From Lepidurus packardi (Eukaryota; Arthropoda; Branchiopoda; Notostraca; Triopsidae), in NCBI GenBank assembly GCA_023053545.1, contig JAKZAN010000005.1:2108001-2172000 (forward strand): 64,000 nucleotides of DNA, read 5' to 3'. Under the pieces are notes generated by a model that saw only the letters and a list, made by a program, of their open reading frames with translations, ran no database searches and was not told where the DNA came from. The position numbers were made by a program, and so were the translations under genes. Numbering within the stretch: the stretch's first letter is position 1; the number at the start of each line of letters is the position of its first letter. Below, one piece after another: positions 25,213 to 36,399 of this stretch.

Positions 25213-26251
25213 GGCATATCACACGTCCAAGTTGACACACACATAAGCCACAGCACAAATCTCTCGGTAGTGTAGGGTGGATGGGATTTCGTGGAGTTGT
25301 ATGTAGTAAACTCGGGAACAACAACAGACCACTCGTTTCCTGTACTATTTAGCCTCAAGTTTTTCCCCTGCCACCAAAAACGACCAACCAACCACGGCAC
25401 CGCTCTGTTCTCTAAATGTATTTCGGCTCCAAACGGTAAAACTATGCGTAAAACTCGGGAATGTGGGGCGTAAATGTGACGTCAAAGGAGTGCGTGACCC
25501 AAAGCCGTAGGCCGTTTTTTTTTTTAGTTATTTATTGTTATTACTCCACCAGTACTAAGCTCTTACGCTCTTCACTTGCACATTAGCAGGACCTGAAAAT
25601 ACACAAAAAAAAACTTTACTATCAATACTGACTTGTTGAGTGTTTGAAACCCATACAGCCACCAAAGGGCTCGTTAAATTCCCAACCCCTTCATAAACTA
25701 ACAAACAAGTTGCGCGAAAACAGCCCAATATAAATAAATAAAAACACTAGTAGGAGTATTCGATCAGCAACACGAAGGTCAAGAGGGCAAACAAAGCGAA
25801 TCACAAGTAGACTGGACACAAAAATGGAAAACGGACTTGCAATTAGGCACGTCCTTAAACGCCCTTCAGACTGGGGAAACTTGAATGAAGCTGAGGCAAC
25901 TTTCAGGTAGCCCAATGAACGTAAACTTTGGCGACAAAAGGTAGTAAACGCGGTTTTAGTTGTTTGGGCTATTGCGTTTAGAGTTTTGAATTCAACGGAC
26001 GACACGACAAGGTAACGAACAACATTGGCGAAGAAGGTGCAAAGCACACAAAGTGGAACAGGTGCAATCTACCAACTGATACGAGAGCGCATCGTACTTA
26101 TGCTTTATTTGACGCCGAGAGGCACGTATCCGGACAAGGGGATTCTCATCAAGACAGGTAAAAACCTAAAGGAAGACCCAGGGAAAGGTGACAACCAACC
26201 TGCATATTAGGTATTAGCACACCTGCGTGCGAGTTAGTTGTCGTAGGTAAC
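25213..26251. other. Upstream of ASPP
   Basis: Promoter-proximal region of ASPP followed by AT-rich sequence. Reading frames at 25209-25473, 25691-26047 and 26025-26210 show no recognisable domain. Confidence 0.4.
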
Positions 26252-26912
26252 TAGAGGGGTGCCTCGCATAACGAACGCAATCCGTTCCAGGGCGGTCCAA
26301 AGTCGCAATTTTGCATTATGACACTGTAGATGTCATTTACTTTCTTAAACCTATGAATCCCACCATGTACTGGCTTTGAATTCTTCTTCCTCTTGTTCTA
26401 AAGCTTGTGAACTTGTTCCTGGAGAGGATCTTTCAAGCTCTTCATGCACGACCATAGCTTTCTCGCAAATTATTTTCTGCGTGGTTAGATCTCCTTTCAT
26501 TAATCTAAACTTTTTCTGTGCACCTCTGAACAAACTCTTGAGACTCCCTAGGCCAAACTAGCTTTCACGATTGATTCTCTATTGGCTAAAATTGTTTGAC
26601 TTGATCACTCCGTATTCAGCTGCAAGATCCACAACTCTAGCTTCTGAGTCTTTTTTGTCTACGATTTCTTGCTTCATTTCGATAGTAAGTGTTTTTCTAC
26701 TCTTCCCAATAACGGTCTTTTTAGGTCCTATTTTGACACAAAGAAAAGCACTAAACTTCCTACAAATTTCAAATGTAGAAAACATAACTGAGTGCGAGTG
26801 TGGTTCGTAGTGCGGGACCGTCTTCGTTATGCGGAGCATTTTCCGGCCCGCGCGCACGTTCATAATGCGGAACGTTCGTTATGCGAGGCGTTCGTTACGT
26901 GAAGCACCACTG
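26252..26912 (-). mobile_element. Degraded Tigger/pogo DNA transposon, internally deleted
   Basis: About 660 bp. Both ends carry imperfect inverted repeats of the GTGCCTCGCATAACGAACGC type; the right end reads CACCACTG outward and includes an extra copy of the GTTCGTTA unit. On the minus strand two pieces of the transposase N-terminus remain: a CENP-B/pogo helix-turn-helix (KTLTIEMKQEIVDKKDSEAR, VVDLAAEYGV) at about 26585-26720 and, further on, an IICEKAMVVHEELE...EEFKAS segment at about 26360-26500. The catalytic DDE part is absent, so this is a non-autonomous relic. Flanking TTA/TA bases fit a TA target site but are not a clean duplication. Confidence 0.85.
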
Positions 26913-28484
26913 TTACTTAACTGATGCATTTTCGCAAACAAAACAAAAAGCGAATGAGTACGCGTAAACTCCCGGGTCTCTTCTTTGTGCCGAAGGCAAA
27001 CTAAAAGACAATTTCCCCGTTCACTGAGCGTCATATTTTAGAGTGCGCCGGACGCGTTTAGAAATATAAATTCCCTGCGTTTGAATACTGCCAACGGATA
27101 CGGAACCCGTCTTTTTCACGTGGAAAGACGCGTTTCTTGGGCCTGGCTATGACTGTACAAACAAAATAGGAGGAATGGAAGGAAAAGCGGGGGATTTTTC
27201 GTACGGAGTTGAGGGGTTGATGAAAGAAGGCTTTTGTCGGTTGGGCCTGGGACATTATTGCATTCTCAGAGCACAGTGGACCAGAAGAGGGTGGGATTGT
27301 GCTGAAAAGACAGACAGGTATCAAACTTCCGGCATTCCCAGGAACGGGAAAGTGGAAAGTATACCTGACATGCAACTTGACACTCACAATATAACAAGGC
27401 AAAGGCGTAATGCAACGGTTCACATGGGTTCTTTAGTGAAACCGGGTGCACAATCATAAAAAACAAGTGGCTGAGAATGTGTAAAGGAAGCTAGAGGACT
27501 CCGTGGGGGGAGAATGAATAGAAGTGGAAACGAGAAACTTATCAAAAGATGATTTAACTTTGCCCATTAATGGCATTAATAGAAAAGCTTAAACTTTAAC
27601 TTATAGCTAAATTATAATGGAAGCGGAAAGCTTACCTCACGTAGTTTCCCACCAGAGCAGCACAGGTGCACGATCTTCCTTTAATGTTTGTTCCTTTTTC
27701 TTTCGAAAGAATCGTTTGTAGTTACTATCACACCACTCGATTTGTGTACATACATTTCCCGGCACAAAAGGATACAGTACTGATATACGTAATTTAGTGT
27801 TATGGAGTGATTTCAACACCACATCAAGTTATTGCCGCCTTTGTCACAACTCTGTTAATACTCCCGAACCCGAACGGTTAACAAAACAACTTAGTAGTCC
27901 GCCATTTTGTTAGTATCGCATTCCTTTACCATTGACAAACGAACGATACGATACCAAATTAACTACATTGGCGATAACGATTGAAAATTCGATTACGATA
28001 TTAAACTAAGCCCGCCGTTTTTCATTCATCCGAGAGTCGTTCCGAATTGAAGCATTTCCATGAACAGAGTATAACTCCCGAAATAATAATAAAACTACCG
28101 TAAAGAAAATGCCATAATTTAAAATTGTGTAAAATTTAATAATAGAGAAATCGACATTGGTTAATACATTGGCCACGTAACTTATCCCACCACCAAAAAA
28201 ATTACAGGAAGTTCCAAGTCGAACTTGCAATTTGTATGTAACATTACATGCTATGCTCGAAAAAACAAAAAAGGAACTCGAGAGAGGTACGCTATGTCAT
28301 TGACATACCAGGAAAAAAAGGGCAAAAAAAAAGACAAGACATTACCTTTCAAGGCACAAGAAGCTTCTTTTCTCATCAACCAGAGCTGACAATTAAAGTA
28401 CAAAGTTTGGCAACAGCTCAATTTCTGTTTACAGGAAGCCAGAAGAAAGAATTTTTGGACAAAATTAAAGAAAGGGCAAGTGGA
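26913..28484. other. Intergenic between Tigger relic and ITPK1
   Basis: No gene recognised. A minus reading frame at 27637-27822 ends in a donor-like GTGAGGTAAGC context but has no domain. Bases just below 28485 are ITPK1 3' UTR. Confidence 0.4.
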
Positions 28485-30301
28485 CTATGAACTACTGCTG
28501 ACTTCAGGGACAGATGATGAACTGGACACACTGGCGGTTCTCTTGATCCTTACTGTCCGTACTTTGGCATCTAAGTTCCGCTTTTCATCGCTGGAATCAC
28601 CAGTCTCAATACCAGAATCTTCTTCTGGAGGATTGGATATTATGGTAATGTGCTTCTCAGCTGTATACATGGGACCGTGGGAAACCTGGCCGTCAACTAG
28701 CCGGCGTATATAGCTGGTTAAATGGAAGAAAAAGTCAGGCACACCTTCGTATCCTAAAAAAACAGTTTCAAATTTTAGCAGGGACTATTTAAAAAACAAA
28801 AGAAAAATTGAACCTGGGAAAGCATTAATGTCGATTATGGCATATCTTCCGGTATCTTTCTGTACTACGACATCAACGCCAAATAGGGCCATTTTTAATT
28901 CCTTTCGTACCATATCGCTCATATTTTGCACTAGATTAAGATCTACGTGAGGCTTCATCACTGACTCACGCTCTCTTTCATCCAATATGGAAAGGCTGGA
29001 AGTGGAATCTGGCTTGGATATATCATGGCTGTGAAAGAAAATCGTGGAACGATCTGCGGTAGGAAAAATTCAGGCTCACTTAAAACGTAAAATTGAAAAG
29101 GGTCAGGAGTATACCTGCTGGATAGAAATTCTTCAACGAAGGTCTTTCTACAACGAAATAATGGTCCCCAACGGCAAAAACTTTGAACAAAACGGCATTA
29201 TGCGCGACGAAAGTTTGCGCCACACATGGAGGGTCACATTCTTGTACGTATGCCGGACTGAAAATCAAGGCCATCTAGAATAATCAAGAAAACCTTAATA
29301 AATCCAAAGATAATACAAGCGAAAGGGGAAAAAAACATATCCTTTCCTGACGCACTATAAAAAAAAAACCCGATAAGGACAAGGAAAGTGGAGCTTAATA
29401 AACGATGAAATATAGTAAATAAGTGCAACCTACTTCGTGGGCCAAGGAGGGTCCATGAGCCACGACATGTTTGCACACTGAATGAAATATAAAGTCAACC
29501 AAAAACCCGAGTTTTAGTAATACGCCATACCAAAAGGGTAGTCAACACCAGCTTCTTTCAATTTGGCAATATTTTCCTCGACGTTTGCGCTGGTCAGCTC
29601 AGCAAAAGCAGGCATAAAAAGAGCTCCTAAACGAAATACAAATATCAAGAAACAGTTAAACGTTAAGCAGATAGTACTGATAGCACAATCTTATCAGACG
29701 AGTACAAGAAACCAAGCTGGCAGGAAACGGAAAGTAGTAAACATGACACAATGATCCGTCAAATCTCAACGCCCAGAGCAAAAAATTCTTAAGATTATAG
29801 TCGTAGAAAGAATAACAAAACGTTTTACCGGCTCTATTTAGGTCACTTTGACCAATGCTGCTATAAGTATGTCGTCGATCGAGAAGCCTTCGGATACTGT
29901 CTACAGGATCCAAAACATACACCTCTGGGTGATTTCCGATATACTTTTCGAAATTCTCAACCATGGCTTTACTCTGATAAAGGAAAGATCGTTAGCGGTA
30001 AGAAAGAAGCCACAGCCCAAATCTTACCTCAGGGTCTCCAGCATCCGCTTGAGCAATTAGGTCAGTCATCTTATGTATAATGGCAGCAAATGGTCCTTGA
30101 TTTTCCAAAGGGCGATTTAAATCAATGTGGACCAACTCCAGATTATGTACTCTAAACACAAAAAACAAGTTAAGTAATTGGCATTTCAATAAGGAAAAAA
30201 CACGAAAACCTGCATAAGTTCGAAAGTGCTTCTAAGTCAAACTTTTTGGCTTTCTTCTCACTCAACCAAAGACCAACTCTATGCACAGGTGAATTATCCA
30301 T
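28485..30301 (-). CDS. ITPK1: Inositol-tetrakisphosphate 1-kinase
   Basis: Cytosolic kinase/phosphatase that interconverts inositol tris- to pentakisphosphates on the route to IP6. Eight exons: 30301-30210, 30151-30028, 29973-29829, 29626-29531, 29477-29434, 29274-29115, 29053-28814, 28753-28485; 389 aa, phases close. The start MDNSPVHRVGLWLSEKKAKK is the conserved pre-ATP-grasp strand. ATP-grasp features follow: ALFMPAFAELT, CKHVVAHGPSLAHEMALIFS, VAQTFVAHNAVLFKVFAVGD and RPSLKNF. The metal ligands fall at Asp281, Asp295 and Asn297 (FGVDVV, IIDINAFPGYEG), the same numbering as in human ITPK1. The last ~75 residues are Ser/Glu rich and not conserved. Its 5' end faces TRMT13 across 1.5 kb. Confidence 0.97.
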
Positions 30302-31774
30302 GATGCCAGACTAACTATTTTGTAAGTAGTATAGGGCTTCTGTTCTTTGCAAGCCTTGCAGGTACGATATACAATATACACAACGGGGAATACGTAAAAG
30401 CCTTTAACTGATTGCCAATGCCAAGTTTTAGCTGTGGGGAACAATAAATACGGGTGCTTGCCGAACTAAAAAGAAAATGTAAATAAACATTTAATTAACA
30501 CCGTGGAACCAAGTCTAAATTTGTATTACGCGAACAAAGTTTCCAGTGTCAACACGCGAGAGACACTTACTTCAGCAAGAATTTCGAGCTTTTAAGTCAC
30601 ATCGGTCACCGCCACTTTAACCCATGCTACTTCGTCGTCTCACAACCAACTCGCTCGAACTCGAGTTCGACTCATCACCAGATCCACTCGACTGAGACTC
30701 CCGCTAAGCTTAACCCGCCTACCTCGATTACATCATTGGGCGTACTTTATGATTTTAAAGAATCTGTAGAAAACACTTGAAGCTAGCGATAAGGAACCAT
30801 GCCTAAGATTGGCTATGTATTATATTATAATTCTTATAGGGATTAATTTGGATGTGCTTTGGATAATAGGGATGTTCTTGAGGGGGGATGTGATCGCAAA
30901 TACCTGACAGCGTCACTTTGCTGCTTTGCGACTGGGCCAATACCAGTCTAAACCCACTCCGATAGAACAAACTTCGGTTCACGATGTGGTTACTGTATTA
31001 TAATTCACCTTGAACTATCAGGTTTTCACTACCCAATTTCCTTGCCAGAGTTACGAAACCTTTTGAAAGCGGGGAAAATACACCTTGACGTACTGAAAAC
31101 CTACCCATTGCTTTTGTAGAATATGTAGAAAGAAATAGTTCAGATCTTTATATCACAAGACGAAATAGTAGAAGCTCACGATAATAAACTGAAGAATCGG
31201 CAGAGAAAAATAGATATAATTGGAAAGGGACAAACCAGAAAAAGTGAGAAGGTTGAAACGAAAACATTTAATCAAATTGGGTAGGAAGAAGAGAATAAGT
31301 TTGTCGAATTCAGGCGAGAACTTTGAAAAAATGTTTAGGATTCAGTCATTATTTGGAATTTCTATGTGTCTGAGTTGAATCACACCTGCTACTACCTTGA
31401 AAGAAAACATCTTCTGTATCTTTTTTGTGGCAATAACCCGCTGTTTTATTCCAAAAAGGGAAAGTTTCGAGGGAATTTTTAACGAAATTATTACGACATT
31501 TCGAAACAGGAATTTTACCTTGCTATTTTATACGCATGCTTGTCTGTAAAAAGGGTATTTTCAGTTTTTCGTAATACATGAAACTAGTTTGCGTATCCGT
31601 TTTTCTAAAATCTTTTCAGTAAGAAATTACGGATTTCGGGTTTCTTCAAACGTTCGGTTTAGCTCCGAGTTGAGCAAGCCGAGTCCGGTTTCTGGAGCGG
31701 GACGGACAGGAGGTGGGGAAACGTGTTATCAGATTTTAGAGTTTTGCACAAGCACGTGTTTGTTTTGGTTCAAA
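30302..31774. other. Head-to-head region between ITPK1 and TRMT13
   Basis: About 1.5 kb of mostly AT-rich sequence with the two promoters. The TRMT13 reading frame stays open upstream to 31589, but the first Met with family-like sequence after it is at 31775. No repeat recognised. Confidence 0.45.
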
Positions 31775-34700
31775 ATGAGCGCTGTTGGCAATCTAAATGA
31801 TCCAGTTTGCTGCTTTATAGTACCTAGGAAAAATAGACGGTGTAAAATGAAGATAAAAGTCGGACATCGATACTGCCCTGAACATTTATTAATAGACAAA
31901 CAAACACCTGTTAGCGCAATAACAACTGCGCAAACCAGCCGAACAGAAGCTAATAAAATTGCCCTTGAAAACCAGACTGGCCAAGTAATTGACGAAAAAC
32001 TTAAACAATACTGTTTTAATCGGTTAAGCGAGGCGTCACTATAAATACAAGCAGCTGTAGCGATTCATAATGAAAAACGTTCGCTACATCATCAGTTGTT
32101 CACCAATACAAACACCAAAGCCTTTGCGCTCCAGCCGGACTATGCCTAACCTAACTTAATATAACTTAACCTAACCTAACATATTCTAACGAAATTCAAC
32201 CTAAACTTTTAGCTTAACTTAACCTAGGGTTTGCCCGATGTGCAGTTATACAGTGTAATTGGAAATAAGTACCCAAGAAACAAAGCATCGTCTACTTTGT
32301 GACACTTTCCCACATGTTTCCTTTTTTTAGATTCATTACTTCCACTATTGCTTATTTTGTAACGGTTTTTCAACAATTTTGATAGAGATTATGATTGAGG
32401 AATTCCTAACTTAACTTCCACTTCCCTTTGTGGCAAATCCTTTAAATTTACCTTATCGTCTAGTTCCAATGAGCCCCAACTTCTCTTTTACATTTAAATC
32501 AACTCTTTTCTTGTTCGTCGCCATTTTTATATAACCACGTCTCTTAAACACAACTAACACTGCGCCTTTGAAGCCTACTCCCCCGCTTAGATAGGGGTTC
32601 TCAACACGATATCCCTTATAATTTCCCCAGTCATTTAAAAGGAACTGGTCACTCAATTGAACAACCTGCTCATTTAATTGACTGCGAAATTTAGAAGGGA
32701 TTTCCACTAAGCGTAGTAATAGGCAATGGCAAGATTGGTCAAAACGAAATAAAAGCAATGTCATTGGTCAGTATGCGAAGTCCATGTTACAATCACTATG
32801 TAGTTTCGTTACTGTACTATACTGTCCAAAAAAACGAGTATAGGGAAACCACAATGGTCTAATCCTTACCCGTGCTATTAATTAGAGATTGCTCATTTCG
32901 AACCTGCTCCTTTCTAAAACCGAACCGAAACGAAGAAAAATGTAATCCCATGTATTTCTGTATGAGTATTTTATCTGTCTTTCAGCTCAGGCTAGAAACG
33001 AATTCCTCTTTATGTAAGTTTCGGTTTGGTTTTAGACAAACCGGCTCAGAATGAGCAGTCTTGAATTAATCCCATGGGTAAATATTGAACCACTGTGGTT
33101 TCCCTATACTCGTTCTTTTGTACAGTATAGTATATATGAAGATTCTTTTGAAATTGGTTCTAATATCCGAAAGTGGGATTCTAATAACCTATGAAAATGC
33201 TTTGAATTTTATCACTTTGAATCGGTCATTTACAATTTGATTCCATAAAGCGGCTGGTTCTAATAACCAGTGATCACAATAAGCGGCATCTACTGTATTT
33301 GCAGTTGCATTCGCCAATGCAAAGCATAAGACGCCACGCCACGTGTTACCAACAACTATGGCCAAACACCGTTGGCCAATTGATAATCAAATGTTCGGGT
33401 TAAGGGAGACGAAGTGAACTTAAATATAGTACCTTAAACAACAACTTAACAGCTCAACATCTTAAAGTACACTTTTCTTGTGCTGTCTAAACGCTTTCGA
33501 TAAACTCCTTTCTTTCGTACACGGTTCAATCGCCTTGTTCAACTGTCTTGTTCAACTCAGTTCAACTGTCTTGTTTCATCTTTTTCATAGAAAACAGGAA
33601 GCTCCCTTTTCTCCCGCCTTTCGCTTTCTTTTCCCTTTCGAACTGTAGTTGTTCGGAACACCACGCTTGTATTGGCAAACAACAAACTGATGATGTTGTG
33701 ACTGCTTTCGCTAAGGCAAGCCTGAATAGCGAGTGCGTATGCTAACGGACGGGTTGGGTCACAGTAGAAAGGTTGATTAAAGGTGTATAAACTTTATAAA
33801 GGTTTGTAAACCTTTATACTGTGGGTTGGGTAGCGAAACGAACAGCAAGACTGCGATGATTCGCGAAAGCGATCGCATTTTGCAGCGGATTGATAAGCTT
33901 AGATTGATGAAGGTTGATTAGCTAACACTATAGCAATAGGACCCTGTCAGTTGAATCGCTACTTTTGTCTTTACCAGAACCCCGATTAAAAGCATAATTT
34001 TTGGTTAGGAAGTCACCAGAATACCTTGCCCACTTGATTCTAAGCAGTGAGTTTCATCAAACACGGAGTTAACTTAGAATATAGCTCAATTTTGTAACTG
34101 TACATCATTATTTGTCATGCAGCTCTTGCTATGCTCATCAACTCGCGAAGCATTTGGCAAAGTGCAATGCCAGAAGACAAAATGCACCCTCATACATAGT
34201 CAATGGAGTGAACCAAAGACAGACTCCGCAAGATAACGTCATCAGCCTCCGTCTGGCCGGTGTAGAAGACGACACGATTTTGGATCTTGTTTCTCGTATT
34301 CAGGAAGCCCATAGAAGTTAGTTTCTTTTTCTTTTCTTTTGTACTTTCATTTCCCTTTTTTTACGCTCACGAATTTCATTTCTGTAGGCAATGTGGGAAC
34401 ATTTCCTTTGATTACCGAATCCCATTCTGTTTTCGACGAAAGTGTAGCGCTTCTTCAGCCCGAAGCTAATGCGTGGAAACATCTCACTCAGAATGCGTCA
34501 ATCGTTGGACACATTCTGAAACACGGTTTGGCTGCTGAACCTGCGAATTCCGTTTTCCTCGAATTTGGGTCAGGCCGAGGCCAGTTGGCGTGCTGGTTAG
34601 GAGCTGCTATGAGTCGGCCCTTCGCGGGGACAGCTCAATTCCTGCTAATCGACCGTACTTCTCCCCGTCACAAGCAGGACAATAAGTTCAAAGACGATCC

Positions 34701-36385
34701 TCAGTTAAACTTTGAAAGAGTCCGCGCTGATATTGCGGATCTGTTTCTCCCCCGGCACTCATCCGTTTCGCAACGCTCAAAGGCTGTTGGCATAGGCAAG
34801 CATTTATGCGGCGCTGCTACAGGTGATATGTTTTATCCTAAACTCGTTCTAACTTCATTAGAACTTGCCAAATAGCCTGCTTTGTAGCGTCGTTGTACCC
34901 AAGGAAACTCAGTTTGCAACTTATGTAGATTTGTCGCTACGTGCACTAAGCCAACTGGGGGATAAATTCCGAGGCGTCGCCATCGCATTGTGCTGTCATC
35001 ACAGGTGCTCTTGGTCTGCATACGTGGGAGCCGAGTTTTTACAGGTGAAGTTTTTGACATCCCCCACCCCTTTTCAAAAGTATGTCCCCGAGGAGGGCGG
35101 GCTTCCTAAAGCTGTTTTTGAGAAACATTGCAGTTGTTTGTTGATTCTACAGAAAGAAAATTATGCACTCGATCAGTTTATCTAATATTAAAAGTAAAAA
35201 AAAAAGTATAATTTTAAAGCGTTATTCTGTCCATATCTTCATTCACGAGACTTTTACTTAGGGAAATTGAGGCATACGAAATCATGTAGAAGCTTTTGAA
35301 CTGAAAATGTCGAAAAACTCATTCATGATTGCCCGTTCAAACAGGACGCAGGCTTCGATCAAAGAGACTTCAATTTGATGAAGGGAATTAGTAGTTGGGC
35401 AACATGTGGGTTGAGACCATCAAATGCCGAACCTCCTACCGATGGTGAAACTGCCGGAGAGCATTCCGAAAGAAACTTGATAGCGGCCCATACCCCGGAA
35501 ATGCAAAATAGGTTAGTTAATGGAATCTTTTAATTGAAATGGTAATAGAATGCTTTGTTTACGTATGGTTGATGCATTTTCGAATATCTACCCATCATCA
35601 TGTTAATACTTTGGTAATACCTTGGTACTACTGGTTATGCTCCCGTATAGCTTGACTTGCTGTAGCCAAGCTACCGCCAGATGGCGGGCAGTGCTTTTGA
35701 TGGGGTGTATATGAGCGCGCATTGCTTTTGCGCATAAGTCGGCAAACAGGATAACTTTATAACCGCGTGCCCAATTGCTTTAATTTTTCTTAAAACATTT
35801 GACTGAAATAATGTACCGGGCATTACAATTTACAGGTTTGCAATTTTTGCTTTTTTTCGCGAGGTGAAAAATTCATTTGCAGCTTTCAAATTATTGAATT
35901 AAAAAATTCAAAGAGTAAAACCGTCGGTCCTTTGTAGTTGGTATTATCTACATTACTTTCGAGAAATTTTGTAAAAATCTCGAATAAGATTGATCTGCAT
36001 TTCCCGTCTTATCATGGGTGTGGAAAGCTAAGCTATACGGGAGCCTTAATACTTCACTATTATCGGGTGGATGTAATAAAAGTGTTCGCTTAAGAGCGAA
36101 ATAAACATCGTTAACACGTAAGGATTCATGTCTAATATAGCATTAAGAGTGTTCAAAGACTCCTTGTCTAATATAGTATTAAACCGTTCCAGATACGAGG
36201 TGATGGGTCTTGACCGCGAAACTCGGGAACGTGTTGGTCGTCAGTGCAAAGAGTTGATTGATTGGGGCCGAAAAAAGTATCTCCAGGAGCTCGGTTTGGT
36301 GTCTCAGTTGCTATATTACGTGGAAAGCAGAGTGTCGTTGGAAAATGTATTGCTTATTGCTACCCGTCCTGACTCAGCTAATTGA
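31775..36385 (+). CDS. TRMT13: tRNA:m4X modification enzyme TRMT13
   Basis: 2'-O-methylates nucleotide 4 of certain tRNAs. Model: 31775-31984, 34009-34046, 34123-34316, 34388-34829, 34876-35044, 35345-35511, 36193-36385; 470 aa against 481 in human. Residues 12-37 form the TRM13 CCCH zinc finger (CCFIVPRKNRRCK, HRYCPEH). A 38-nt exon supplies CPLDSKH, and the next exon completes the CHHC finger (LAKHLAKC). SAM-binding EFGSGRGQ is at about 206-213, GIGKHLCG at about 282-289, CCHHRC at about 334-339 and the SSWATCG motif follows. The end (SLENVLLIA) matches the family. Exon 1 could end earlier (31951) with the same phase. The 46-nt fourth intron (34830-34875) is chosen because it alone keeps the conserved alignment and frame. 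Intron 1 is 2 kb and full of transposon pieces. Confidence 0.93.
32145..32227 (+). repeat. Degenerate CCTAA telomere-like repeats
   Basis: Repeated CCTAAC/CTTAAC units (for example CTTAACCTAACCTAAC) inside TRMT13 intron 1. CCTAA is the complement of the arthropod telomere unit TTAGG. The array is short and imperfect, so it may also be simple AT-rich drift. Confidence 0.5.
32456..32814 (-). mobile_element. Truncated pogo-like element with transposase start (copy F)
   Basis: In TRMT13 intron 1. The right end reads TTTCGTTACTG followed by TA and aligns with the long terminal repeat arm of the element at 39800-40264, sharing the GGGGTTCTCAACACG segment and the AAGATTGGTC region. Reading leftwards on the minus strand, an ATG at 32524 opens a frame beginning MATNKKRVDLNVKEKLGLI, which resembles the N-terminus of CENP-B/pogo-type transposases. 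Sequence homology stops near 32456. This copy therefore keeps one terminal repeat, the leader and the first ~20 codons only. Confidence 0.65.
32817..33130. mobile_element. Palindromic MITE with TA flanks (copy G)
   Basis: 314-bp element. Left end CTATACTGTCCAAAA, right end the reverse complement of CTATACTGTACAAAA, both followed inwards by CGAGTATAGGGAAACCAC. Inverted similarity continues for over 100 bp (TCTAAAACCGAACCGAAAC against GTTTCGGTTTGGTTTTAGA). TA dinucleotides flank it, as for Tc1/mariner-pogo elements. It begins on the TA that ends copy F, so the two elements abut. It is non-coding. Confidence 0.85.
33795..33818. repeat. Short palindrome in TRMT13 intron 1
   Basis: TATAAAGGTTT and its exact reverse complement separated by GT. 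Adjacent bases add further TATAAA/TTTATA partial symmetry. Confidence 0.8.
35639..36044 (+). mobile_element. MITE family 'GGCTCCCGTATAGCTT', copy A
   Basis: 406-bp element in TRMT13 intron 6. Inverted ends GCTCCCGTATAGCTT / AAGCTATACGGGAGC are perfect over 15 bp. A conserved module of ~110 bp follows the left end: AAGCTACCGCCAGATGGCG, then GTGTATATGAGCGCGCATTG and TTTTGCGCATAA. It has no coding capacity. It is the best preserved of five copies in this window. Confidence 0.88.
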
Positions 36386-36393
36386 ATACAGCG

Positions 36394-36399
36394 AATAAA
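36394..36399 (+). terminator. Poly(A) signal, TRMT13
   Basis: AATAAA nine bases after the TGA stop, followed by GTGTGTCTAC-type G/T-rich sequence about 20 bases later. This implies a very short 3' UTR. Confidence 0.65.

Noticed and set aside
27637-27822. Minus frame ending at a donor-like GTGAGGTAAGC
   Set aside because: Considered as an N-terminal exon of ASPP or a leader exon, but its phase and sequence match neither and no acceptor pairing was convincing.
34822-34875. Apparent frameshift or stop in TRMT13 after GKHLCGAATG
   Set aside because: A 46-nt GT-AG intron (34830-34875) restores the frame and the conserved spacing up to ILLCSVV, so a broken gene is not needed to explain the sequence.
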